From positions 21,490,283-21,550,282 of the forward strand of contig OU612066.1 in the NCBI GenBank assembly GCA_914767715.1: 60,000 bases of DNA, given 5' to 3'. Position 1 is the stretch's first letter. Every line of letters starts with the position of its first letter. Origin of the DNA: Membranipora membranacea. Lineage: Eukaryota; Bryozoa; Gymnolaemata; Cheilostomatida; Membraniporidae. The notes under the pieces are model-generated. The model was not told where the DNA came from and searched no databases. It saw nothing but the letters and a program-made list of their open reading frames with translations. Below are positions 22,578-35,100 of the stretch, in pieces. A program made the position numbers and the translations under genes.

Positions 22578-25131
22578 ATGGCACCTAACTGGAATATAGT
22601 TGGTGATTATCTTGTCCATGGCAGAGAATTTCTTACCGAACCTATGAAGAAAAGTATATTGGAAGTTGATATCGACTTTACTCCTGGAAGGTTCACAATA
22701 ACTCTATCACCTCTGTCAATGACTATTCCAGCTATATCGGTGAGAGTTTAAATATATTTTCCAAATCGATTGCACTTTGGCTTCAGTTATTACAACAAAT
22801 TTGCTGCTTCGCTCATTTGATCTTTTCCAGGCTAGTTGAATACTAATGATATTGTATATCTTAATTGTAGCTAGAAGATTTGGACATAAGTCTTCATACA
22901 ATACAGGCATTTGAGAGTGATGGACATGTTGTAATTCCACAGCAGGCTATTGGCAGCAAGTGGTGCCACATTTTACCAAGGTATGGAGATTTAACAAATT
23001 GATGCACAATGTTGATCATTTCATTGCAATCACGTACCAAGTTACCATCATTACCGGTCAAGTCCCTGAAAACAAACCATATAATCCGCATATAAATGGC
23101 GTTTGGCCAAGGAGAGGATAAGTCTCGTCTACATTTATCAGCAAATCATACAACACAACAAGGAGCTTACTCATTGAATGAACAAAACTCAAAAAGCCTA
23201 AAACCAGTAATTTTTGTTCTGGTGCAATGTATTCATCTGTATTTGAATAACTCAATGTGAGTTCAGATATTCATTCTCATGTTATCTGTGGTGGAACCTT
23301 TCTTTTAGCAATAAGAAAGGCCAGGTGTTTAGTATAAGTCATACTCTACCCACTTCTGGTGATGGCGGATTCAAATCTTACAAAGATATGAAGCGATATT
23401 GGAAGAATACATACGGATACAGATTACCTGACTCTGATACGAACTTGCTCTACTATCAAATCAACTTCAAACTCATCGGAAGCAAGTTGTTCATGTATCC
23501 TTATGGTGACCACTAATTTAACTGGAATTCACATTGACAGTGTTTTCAGTGGGTTACAACGGGGCAAGTGGAAGCGGCTGATTTGAAAAAAAGCTTTTGA
23601 GCAGATTTCAATATAGCTCTAGATTTTCGCTCGTTGATGTGCTTTTGTCTCCCTGGCCATCAAGTTTGATTCAGTTTGCCTGAATTCCAGTTGCTCCCCT
23701 TCCCGTGGTCACGCCAGCATGACTAGTGGAGGGAAGCAACTCCTACTGCAGGCAAATGGACCTAAATTTGTCTACACTGGCCTCTGTAAACAGCTGATAG
23801 GAGATATACCTTTCCTTGTTTGTTGAATGTACCAAACGAATATGTTGAATGTCTGCTACGATAGGATACTTATAGAACAGGAGTTCCTTCCTTCCAAATA
23901 TGATTCAAAACATTGCTATATTTTATTATATTACGTTGTTTTCCTTAGCTTTGTTGAGACAGATATCCCTTAGTTTGTATGAGACAGTCAGGTTATATCA
24001 GTCAGATAAAGGACAGACAGGCCCTGTGTGATACCTCCATCTCTGATATACGTACTCTGATGAAGTCTGTATGTGGTGTGAAGATATCTTTATCCCTTAG
24101 TGCCCACAAGGCTACTCAACAGCTGTATACCACCATACCGACAAACCATTCAGTGAGTTGCTATTGTTGGGCTGAATTATGTTGGAAGAATTTATTTTTG
24201 TACCGTTTTTACCAGACCTAGTCAATGTTATAAAATACACTCCATCGTGTAATGTAAGCTTAAAATGATATTATTTTTATTGTGGTTAAGAACACAAAAT
24301 TCCACTGTTTAATTGATCCCCTTCACTGATAGCCGGAATTCAATGCACTCCCTCTCCATTCATTGGTCTTTTGCATATTTGGTTTGGGCTGATGCTTCAT
24401 CTCTTCCCTAAATTTGGTGAGAAGTTGAAAATACAAAAAAAACTCCGCGGTGATCTGATCTTGTGTTTTGTTATGTCAAATTGACACTGTCTTAAAAACG
24501 TTGAGATTGAAAGCACAAAATCCCAATAGAGCCCTCGTAGCAGACACATAACTCTATCCTCTTTTGTTCTAGTTACCCAGTAGACCTAACACTGTTCCAG
24601 TTGTCTGTAAGACCAGCAGTTCATCAGACACTATACTCCAGCAGGATAAGCAATCAGCCGAGGCTAAAAAAGAGCAGACAACTTCTACTACAAGTGACTC
24701 TCTCAATCTGACTAAAGAAACCGTTGTTACTTTACCAGATGATGAAATCAAAGGTGACTTGCTTAATTCACCATTTTTTAGTAGTGCCTTGTTTCTTCTA
24801 CATGCCTGCTGCTACTTCCATTTATCTGGGAATTTATACTTGTACGGCTTTTTTACTGATACGAAGTTGATGCTGATAGTATTCTCATTGTAGTTTATGT
24901 AATTTCAAGGGTCAAAATTAGGCTCTTCAGGACCAACAAAGATGAAGCCTCAAATCCCATCATTCCTGATGAAGCAGAGGTTGAAGAGTAAGACGTTCAC
25001 CAATGACCTCTCTGTGACCTCTGCTGTCAGCACTGCTTCTACTAATCATCAACTAGGAGGTATAAATCTCAGATTTGCAGATCAACTCTCAACTAAGAAT
25101 CCTGTCACTCCGCTGTATATGAAAAATAACA
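22578..25131 (+). CDS. C18orf63-like (DUF4708) gene, partial
   Basis: Six exons in consistent phase: a 22578-22739, b 22871-22980, c 23309-23494, d 23963-24152, e 24573-24753, f 24931-25131. The protein matches the central part of human C18orf63 (DUF4708). Examples are MAPNWN...LVHGREFL (human LAPAWN...LVQGRDFL), SKWCHILP (SNWCYVLP), YGYRLP (YGYKLP) and YPLVCMRQ (YPLSCIRS). Exons e-f are Ser/Thr/Lys-rich and poorly conserved, as in the family. About 110 N-terminal residues of the human protein have no counterpart here, and the final exon is missing (a preserved one lies at 58482-58579 in unit 4, phase-compatible). The family's function is not known to me. The frame is open throughout, but with both ends missing it may be a pseudogene. 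Confidence 0.75.
23648..23760. repeat. Imperfect inverted repeat in C18orf63-like intron
   Basis: tttgcctg...agttgctcccct pairs imperfectly with gggaagcaact...caggcaaa. It is probably an old foldback, and a weaker relative occurs at 5228-5305. Confidence 0.45.
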
Positions 25132-25418
25132 GTAAGTAGAAGTTTGGTAGTGCGTTTCCACTTAATTACACATAAGCCTTACTGTGGAGAAACCCATCGA
25201 ACCCTACTGTACATTTCTCCCTACAGTCGATTGATCTAGGGCTACATGTTACACACTGGTTGCTGATATCGATTTTGATTTAGGTTTGAAACTTCTGACT
25301 CCTTTCACAAAACTTGGCACTGAAATTGGTCATCATGTCCTCCATCAACATGAGTGAGGTCAGAAACCTATTGCAGCAAGAAAAGGAAATATTGCTGTTT
25401 AAAACAAATTCGGGAAGC

Positions 25419-26172
25419 GGCTCAACGTGCCCCAAGCATGGGGCACGTTGAGCCGGGTCCGCATTTTGTATGGGGCACGTTGAGCCACTCTGTTATGGTC
25501 ATCTCTTTGCTGGTAATAACTTTTTAATTCATCGCAACCATAAGAAATAAAGTAAAGCAACCAAATTCAATGCAACAGCCCATTTTTTCACTCAATTGAA
25601 CTATAAAATATAATTCGCAACACAAAATAAATTTCTGAAATATTTGCGGTACAGGAAAACTTGCACACGGCAAACTTGATGATAAGTGTAGGGAAAACTG
25701 AACTCAGAGTAATTGCTAATTTCATTTAAGAAACATCAATTCCAATGTTTTCGTTTTTGTGTATGTAAGTGTTGTCGAACATGTCATAGTGCGGTGCATG
25801 GCTCAACGTGCCTTAACAGCCTGGTTTTCACTTTCAACTCGAGTAAAACAAAATCTTTCCATCAGAGATAAGTTTAGATTATGTGAAATTGAGACTAAAT
25901 ATGCTGTTATCACATGATAAAAGTTGCAACTTCTCAGTCACGCCTTGCTAGGAATAGATGACATTCCCGTCGATTAGCGCATTATTTACTTTTTACACTT
26001 AAAACGATGAAAAACTAAATAACTATCTTCCCTTAGTAGCTATCTTTCTTTTTGTCTGCTCAAAAAGGATGCCTTTGGTCTCATGACCTTTGATGGAGGG
26101 GAAAACTCAAAACATAAAATGGTATTTGAAAAAAGTGGGGTGGATCAACGTGCCCAATGGCTCAACGTGCCC
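25419..26172. repeat. Cluster of six ggctcaacgtgcc motifs in both orientations
   Basis: The motif or its complement occurs at about 25419, 25440, 25472, 25800, 26143 (one mismatch) and 26159. The first two form a perfect 15-bp-arm hairpin. The spacing, with two or three copies at each end and one inside, resembles the subterminal repeats of a non-autonomous DNA transposon. The block separates the truncated C18orf63-like gene from the truncated orphan copy 3, so it marks or caused the deletion between them. Confidence 0.6.
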
Positions 26173-26224
26173 GACCTTCCCCTAACAGTAATGTGTTAAT
26201 TGAGATCCTCCAATGAAGACTTAC

Positions 26225-26719
26225 CTTTCTTGTGATCATCATCGATATCACTCCACAACCTCAGGCTAACTACCTCACTACTACAATGATTGAAATATAT
26301 GATATGGGATTTAACTCTCACCAATAGAGTCACCTAGTAGTATCACTCCTACTTGATTACTTTCTCATTGTGTCATTGTGCACTCAGAAGGCAGCGATTG
26401 CAACATCTTTAAAAGCGTAACGCTGCTGATGACACATCATCTTTGGGAAAAACCTGATGGACTTTTATGGAGTTCACAGTCATGGCCTAGGTCATTTTTT
26501 GATATGTGATGAATAATCTAAATATTTATATAGCTTTCCCCTAGCCCAAACGAATTCAGCCAAATCCAAAATATAATGAATTATTCATGCCCACAGCCAA
26601 AGAGTTAATAATCTTGCCTACTATAAATTTAATGACAGCAGTAATGAGAATAATAAGTAAACTTACACGACAGTTCTGTACATTTCTTCTTGTTGATAAT
26701 ATTTGTTATAGGAAGACAT
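26225..26719 (-). pseudogene. Acidic orphan gene, copy 3 (exons 1-2 only)
   Basis: Exon 1 (26667-26719) has an intact ATG and reads MSSYNKYYQQEEMYRTV before its donor. Exon 2 (26225-26259) lacks 54 internal bases (18 codons) relative to the other copies but keeps frame and donor. Exons 3-7 are absent; homology stops at about 26.2 kb, next to the ggctcaacgtgcc cluster. Confidence 0.7.
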
Positions 26720-29189
26720 GTTCACGTAGATAACACTTGATTTCTATAGAATTTTACAGAGGATCACAGAATCACAGCTAGTTCAGTCGGTTGCTTATTT
26801 CTGATTGTTACGCTCAACATTCAGTCATCATTGTGCTAAGAGTTGTGTCATGGCGTGCCTCCTTCAATTGTCGGAATATTTTTCTATCGAAATATTCGTT
26901 TCTGATCATTAGTTGTCTTCTCGCAATTATTAGAATGGTGATAATCAAATCTGCAGAAAAATTTCAATTCATGGTGAAATTATAGCAGTTTATTGTGATG
27001 ATGTTTACATCCCTTTTCTAAACTCTTACAATTTTTCACATGCTCCCATATGGGCTTTTCACATGAACATGATATATGTATCAATGACTGCCTGCTCCTT
27101 TCATATTATTCCGGCATCATGACTGGCAAGACCCGGGGAATGGCTTATGTTTGCCCAAGGTTGATTCAAAATTTGGTAGCGCTGCTTAATAATTAGCCAT
27201 AATAAGCCGTAATTATTTTCTTACGTATTGTGAGCAGACAACCCTTGTTTGTGCGGAATAAACATTACATAACATTGATAGACCTGGGTGTCCCACCTTC
27301 CTGGATAGACCAACCTTCAACATTAGCTCATGATATCAGATAGTTTTGTTACCTTTCTCAAACCTTCACCACATATCAGTCTACTGCATGCCTGTCATTT
27401 TTATTTATGGTTACATTTCACATCGCACTCAAATCCCACAGTTAGTTTTGAGATTGCGGATGCTGGGCTGGCTCCTATATTCTAGTTTAATTTTGTTGGT
27501 ATAACTTCATCATGAATATTAAAGAGATCAAGATAACGCTGTAATACTCCAGGCAAGCTGTATGCTGAGGCTTATTATTCTCACATAATATGTAAATGAT
27601 ATCAACAATATAAAATCTCAGTACAAAATACATATAACAATATGTGATCCTCTGATCCTATCCTCAGTTGTAATCCCTTTTGACAAAGAAAACCATTGTT
27701 GTGTTCTCATTATAAAAACTCTGCTTTGTTTTTCAGAATTACCGGACTGTGGCTAGGGATATACTGTCAACATCATAATTGGAAGTACCTACCTACTGCG
27801 AAACATATACCCACTGGGGTATAATGAATGGTGAAGGGCCTGACTTAGCTAATCTACCGGTGGATATTCCTGATCTGATATGTGAAGTCTCTTATTGATG
27901 ATGGGAATGATGAATGAGTCATCAAAATACTGCAGATAATCAGCAAAGTGAAATATGTATGACCTCGTGGACCAACACAGATAGAGTTAGTTTTCTCTTT
28001 TATTTTGAGCCACGATACGAATTAGAGTGTCAGCATTTAGGCTCTCTTTCATTACGCGGGTTGGATTTCTGATTGGGAATTAGGAGTCGATTGCATGTTA
28101 CAATATTTGGAGAACAAGAAAGTTTTGTTTCAGGATTTTGTTTTGAGGACCGGAACAAGTTGTAAAGCCTCAGTCAAAATTTCCAACCTTCGATAATTGA
28201 AATGATTTTTGATGTTTCAATTGTTATATTGTAACATTACCAGATAATATGACGTTTGATTGCAATGCATGATTGGAAGGAAGCGAAACTTTCCCTGGAA
28301 CTTGATAAGTTACTGCGCTACGCAACAAGCCTCTGATTGAAGTGAGGAAAAGAGGCCTAACATTTAAATTGATAGGGCAGTTAGTATTATCAGTGTGATT
28401 GTCTCCATTGCTAGGAAATATCAACAGGATTCACTTTGGGAATTTAATTATTATCAGTTTAAAAGCAAGAGCATTAAAGAGGTATATTTATTATAATATG
28501 TGAATAAATCAGTGTCTTGTTTAAGATCACTATGGAGCTTCATGTTCAAATGCACAATCCCAAGTTCTTGACACGCCTGGACTGGAACAAGTAGATCAAC
28601 TTCGGCAATGGGCATTTCCTTCATTGGAGCAAGCCTTGTGAGCTTAGGAACAGCAGGAATTATATCTATGTTGTTATTTTTGGCTCTGTTAGCAATGATT
28701 GGTTCAATCTTATGTCCATGACCATATCTAGTTTTAAATGTGAAGGTTATTGGGTCAACATCTTATTAGAATTATGATTGAGCTTATGTTAACAAGAGTT
28801 GTCTCCTTCTGTCTTGTAATAAGACAATCCTTGTTTAGGAAAATTTGAGCGGATATTTATAATGGTAACAAAGTTTATAAATTTGTTGGGAACAATGATT
28901 TCTCAGCCTTCTTAATGAGATATATTATCAAAATTAAATGATAAAGTACTTTAAATAATTCAACTCTACTTATACATGTATTATCATTGTCTGAGCGAAG
29001 TATACCTTAGCTGATCTAGTTCAAATATCACTACCACTACCACTGTCATATCAGCAATTGATAACGCTTGCAGGTTAATATTAATCGACCCAATGCATAG
29101 AAACTGTATGTTAAAGATTTTAAATTGCAACATAGATAACCACTCTTACAGTTTTGTTTCAGAGTATTAAGATAAGGCTTTCAACTTAT
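26720..29189. promoter_or_regulatory. Divergent intergenic region, orphan copy 3 / TRIM-like copy 2
   Basis: Shared in diverged form with 50061-51498, including the leader-like stretch after the orphan start and blocks such as 'gaagggcc' and 'tctgatatgtgaag'. Open frames inside (e.g. 28224-28424) have no motif. The conserved head-to-head placement makes this a candidate bidirectional control region. Confidence 0.35.
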
Positions 29190-32100
29190 TAAACAGCAGT
29201 CTGCAGTCACAGCTTGAACAAGGAAGTTAGTAACAAGCAGTGGAGATTTAGATATAACTACACTAAGAGAGTTTACAGGACATAACCTTTGAGAATATCA
29301 GGTCAGTAGTAGGTACATTAAATGTGTTAGATACTCTGACTCTCACTATTTCCTTGTGGTGTTGAAATCCTATAGTTGTCATTTATCACCGCTTACTATG
29401 ACATTCTATTGTCAACCATCTATGATCCTAATTAAAGCGGGCTATGAGCTAGTAACCATCCTATTTCTCTGGATGTTATACTTGAATACACAGGTCATGC
29501 TCCCAGCCTTCTTTCGTAATGGAATTCGTTCATCGTTTCGGGAGGGGCAGGGAGAAAGAATGAACTAAAAAATTCTTCTTATTTCTGCTACCTTTCCTTG
29601 GAATCAGTGGTCAGAGTTGTTGAACCCACAAACGTCAAAACGTCGCAATCTAGCGTTCCACTAACGTCGCAAACCCACAAACGTCGCAATTTTTTAAACG
29701 TCGCAATAGCTCGAACCCACTAACGTCGCAAATGTCGCAACTCAACAAAAATACGAAGTTGTCTTCTCATTTGATGCAAATTGGTGATGATGATATGTTG
29801 CGAGAAGTAGAAAGGAGCATACAAACTTCAAAACACGGTGGGCAATCGAATATCAACATATGTCCTATGGGTAATTGTTGAGTATTTTTCAGGTTATTTG
29901 AATCATTTTTTTTCACTTCCTAGGGCCGTTTGTTGTTACCTCAGAATCCATTAATGCTGTCATATTAGGGATGCTAATCACTATCTAGCAGACATAGTGA
30001 CATACCAATTTGTGATGTACCTTAATGTTTGATTTAGCCAAAGATTGAACTTGTCAAGAGGTGTTGACACAGTTGGATTGAGTGCTATATTTTTTCCTCT
30101 TGCTGACATGGCCTTAATCCATCAAAATGCACAGCCTTCCCATGATGCAACACTTTGGATTTCCCAGATAAATAAAGTCAAACTTTTTTTATATACCATG
30201 TACCATGTAATTTTTTAATACTCATTTTGTTGGGAGTTGTTTCCTCACAATGTAAAATAGAATGACTCATAACATTTTTTCTACATCCCACTTATGAAAT
30301 AAAACGGTATGGTAGAAAGTTCATCCATTCTCCCTGATTGAACATTAATGAACCTTGATTACAAGCAGATGTACATGAACAACCATCTGAGAGCCCTGGG
30401 CATGTTTATTGAGTTAATTTTAGTTTGATCAATGGAAACAAAAACCTGTGTTCCTAGACAATACTGTGTGCCATGAGAATGTTTTGTCTTATATATAATA
30501 TATAATATATATCTATGATAAAGGCGCTGGCTGACCATGTTAGATTTATTTATCAATATGGATAATAAGTAGGCTATGGCTACAGCAGATTTTCTCAGCT
30601 CTTTTTAATATTTTATTCATTGACCCTCCTCCATACCACTGAATAGATAGTATAGGCAGCCCACTGTATGTATAGGTAGAATAGATAGATACTGCTTAAC
30701 TTGCTGGCTAGATAGGCAAAAGCAAGTTGAATTTTTAGAGGTAGGATAATAGTCTTTGGGTACCCAGGCATAGTTGAGCTGAAATTTTTTTAAATTGATT
30801 TCATTACTAAACAAGCAAATCACGATATCTCAAAAAATTTCATCTGCTGGTCCCTTACCCTGTCTTGACAAGCTTTGTTGGAGGGGTTCCCCTCTCCTTC
30901 CAGCAATGCTTGTCAAGAAAGGCCACTGTTTGCCATGGTCTTGCAGGATGTGGCACTTTGAAGACTTCTCTTTCAGGGAGTATACAATAACAAATTCAAT
31001 AAAATTTAAGAGGTTAACAGTTCCCATAATGCATATCTATGGAATTACCAAAGTATATTGATGTCAATTTTAATTTGACTTGAATTTTTTAGGGAAACCC
31101 ATTTATTTTATAACCATGGCAATTAACAATAAGCCGCTGGGTCACAAAGCGATATTCAATTCTGTAAATTTTCAACTGCACTATCATTGACCCACTGTCA
31201 AGGTCTCTTGTCCATAACCCAGGGTTTGAGTTTACAAACTGCATGTAATTCTAGTGATGAAAATACAATTGCCGTTACGCAATGCAAGGTGTAATATCGC
31301 ATCCTATTGTATGGTAATGGTTCCTATGGTATCCTGTTGAGGTTTTATTATCATACCATAAAACCATAAAGTTGCATCTTGGGAATGATGTATAAATTCC
31401 TTATTCAGTAGATAAAGGGTAAGTCATAAAGAGATAAAGGGATTCATGCATAAATGATTCAACATTTATGGCATTATAAGTAGTGTAAAACCATAAAGTT
31501 GCATCTTGGGAATGATGTAAGAATTCCGTATTCAGTAGATAAAGGGTAAGTCATAAAGAGATAATGAGATTCATGCATAAATGATTCAACATTTATGGCA
31601 TTTCGAGTAGTGTAAAAGCATAGCCCATATCAAACATGACAGTATATTTCAAGCTTGACATGTATGCAGATATTTGCCTTACTTGTGCTAAATCTTGATT
31701 ATCACCCCTTTATGACAGTATTAATAGAGTCTGAGGTAACAATAGATGACCCTAGAAAGTGGAAAAATGATTCAAATAACCTGAAAACTACACAACAATT
31801 ATGCATGGCACAATATATAATGTTGATATTCAATTACCCACTGTGTTTTGTAGTTTGTATGCTCCTTTCTACTTCTCGCAACATATCATCATCACCAATT
31901 TGCATCAAATGAGAGGACAACTTCGTATTTGTGTTGAGTTGCAACGTTAGTGGGTTCGAGCTATTGCGGCGTTTAAAAAATTGCGACGTTTGTGGGTTTG
32001 CGACATTTTAAAAACCCTTCGTTGTGACGTTTTTTGGATTGCGACGTTAGTGGAACGCTAGATTGGGACGTTTTGACGTTTGCGACGTTTGTGGGTTCAA

Positions 32101-35100
32101 CAAGGGTCTTTCTGTGGTTACAGTCTATAAAAAACATGGTGGATTGATTCACAGGTGGGTATAGATGGCAATGTGCACCTCCACCTGAGCAAACAAGCCC
32201 TCCCACAGAAGGTAAGATGGGGCCTCCACTGATCTTCTAGTTCTAGGTGCTGTTATAAGCAATATGAAGTTGATCTTGACTCATGCTTTATAGATCCACC
32301 GAGTGGCACAACGTCACATAAGAGAAATGGCCGTCTCAGTAGCAGAAGAGGCACCACATTTAGTTACATGTGGTAATTGCCTTGAAGAAGAGGGTTATAT
32401 CCATAACCCGATGTTTCTACCCTGTACTCATGTATGCTGTGAGACTTGTCTGAGGAGGCAACTCAAGAAGACTGATGTAATCGAATGTAGAGTTTGTCAG
32501 TGAGTATTGGATTCATTGTGCATCTAATGTGACATCCTTCTCAAAGACCGATAATTCAAGTTGTTGTGTAATTCCACACAAGTTAACAAAATCATTCTAT
32601 TGCTCATGACAAGCACAATAATCAACAATTTCCCATCTCTTTCACATAACTACTGATGTCCAGAATGAATTGAGGGTAAATTTTGTGGGATGGATGGCAG
32701 TATCATGCAGATTGGTGGGCGGTGGGATAGTGAGGGCGGGTGGGTGGGATAGTGCGGGTGGATCGGTGGTATAGTGCAGGTTGGAATGATAGAGAGGTGG
32801 TGATAGATAGTTGGCAGGATAGGTGTCAGTGGGATGGTTGGTGAGATGGTACAAGCAGGATGTGTTGTGGGATGGTTCGAGTGGGGTTGGTGGTGGGATA
32901 GTACTGGCTTTATTGGTGGGAGAAGATGATTCCACAAATATCCTATAGTTATTTTAATTTCAACATTAATCAACTCAGAAATCTATTTGGTATGGCCTAA
33001 TGCGTCAGATATTTTGATTTGCAGAAACAAGTTCAAAGTGGTGATAGACAACCTTCCCTCAGCCTTAGAGAATGTCCATCCATCTACATTCTGTGAGCCG
33101 TGTGAGAAAAGTGGAAAACTCAAGATGACCGCCAACACTTACTGTCTGACCTGTGAACATAAGTACTGTGCTGCTCATCAGAAGGTTAATAGCAATCCAG
33201 AACAATCTCTGTGTGTCTGTTAAACAATTTTGAGAACTACTCTTGTAATTTGAACAGAATTATCAGCGAAAGCTATGGAGTATGGTATATATATACATAT
33301 CATGATATAAATTAACTTTATGGTGATAGCTAAGTGTGAGGGCAGGAAGAGAACTTTACTCTATATCTCCGATTCGATTTTGAATACTTTTGTCTTTACA
33401 GCTTCACATTGAGCTAAACTGGCACCATGAGATTCAAAATATAAAGGAGTACATGAAATCAACCTCAACAGTAGACCAACAGAAGTTTTGCCAGACTCAC
33501 AAAGATCAAGTCATCGGTCTCGGTTGCTCAAAGTGTGCAAAGGTTTACTGTTTCGAGTGTGTGTCCTCTGTTGGCCTTTGCCAAAATGGTGAGTGACAAT
33601 TCCAGTAATAGTGGTAGTAATGAGTTCCATTTTATTGTAATTGCAGTCTCGATAACCTGATCAAAAATATGTTCTCTCTCTGAAACTGAGGAGCCAACTC
33701 CTGACATCATAATTAACATTTCACCTATTTGGCCTCCATAAAAAGCAAAATTATTCTCTATTTGTCCCTTGTTCAGTAAGTAAGACCTGCTAGTGATCTT
33801 GTTCCCGAGGTGTTCACACTCTGGACAATACCCTTGACCGCATGTTTCTACTACTTCAAAATACACTCCTGCAATTTTATAAAGTTATGATCATCACATT
33901 GAAATTTACTCATAATGTTAAATATTCCATCAATATTATCACGCACCATCGATTATTAGATTAGACCAGCTTGTTGGATGCCATATACCAAATCTGATAG
34001 ATTTGAGTTTTCTTATTACCCTCTAGGTTCTAACCACAAGCTCATGTCTCTAAAAGAGCTCTCAGCTGAGGTGAAGAGATTACTGGAGCCTAAGAAGAAG
34101 GAATGTGAAGAATTGTATGATAAATGGTCAGCTGTGATGGAGGAGGCAGCGGTCACTCTGTCTAACTGGGATACAGAAACTAAGGAAGGAGTCAAACTTT
34201 TTGATGAAATAGAGGAGAAACAGGTATTGTGATCATGCAGAAAAATCTCATACATAAACTGATGGCGCTTATTTTTTCACCAAGCTGTTATACCGAATTA
34301 TTCAGGATGTTCAAAAGTTTAAACACAACAGCAAAACATTTATAATCTGAGTGAGTGTGAAAAATGATTTTTTCTGCCTCATTTGTATTTTTTTAGGACT
34401 GGATAACACTGTAGAACCATTCCGTGGTCAAATTGTGCTGTTAGCAACCCTAACATGTCTACTTAATCTCTTTCTTTTATAGATAAAAGCTATCAGAGAG
34501 AAATATGGAAAGTTAAAGGAGGAGTATATCACAAACAGAAGCAGCACTAAAGATAAGCTAACAGAATACATAGAGAAGGATGCTGGTCTAAAACTCACTG
34601 AGTTTCATGAGCAGATCAAAACTTTCCGGTCTGATCTATCTAAACAACACTGTGTAAGTTGTTCAATCAATTTTGATGTTGTGAGTCTAATTATGAATAA
34701 AACCAAACAATATGAGCCAGGTGACTTTTCTCCCCTGCTAACACTCCAGTTAATCATGTCATTTCACAGGATTAGCTTTAGGTTATTAAGTTGCAAAACT
34801 TCTGCAATGATACTTAAATTCACAGTGTACTTTTGTATACCTTTCACTGCTTTTGTCATATTTATAGTAGCAAGAACTATTGAATATATAAAGTTGTCCT
34901 CTCACTGACATTGAGGGAGCAACTTCAAAATAATGTTTTTATCGTTTATTTGGTCGCAGGCTTGTAAAGACAGGCTACCCAACTCAAGCTTCGTCAGTTG
35001 TTGCAATATCAGTTTCACATGAAATTAATGCGTTTATAGTAGTAGATCACCATATAAGTCAGTAAAAGCTTTCTGAAACCACAACTCCACCCATTTGTAA

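Noticed and set aside
25419-25486. CRISPR-like array in the ggctcaacgtgcc cluster
   Set aside because: The motifs alternate in orientation with irregular spacing and the context is eukaryotic; transposon subterminal repeats fit better.
32642-32973. Two long Pro/His/Ser-rich minus-strand frames
   Set aside because: Both translate the G-rich intron repeat in different frames; not proteins.
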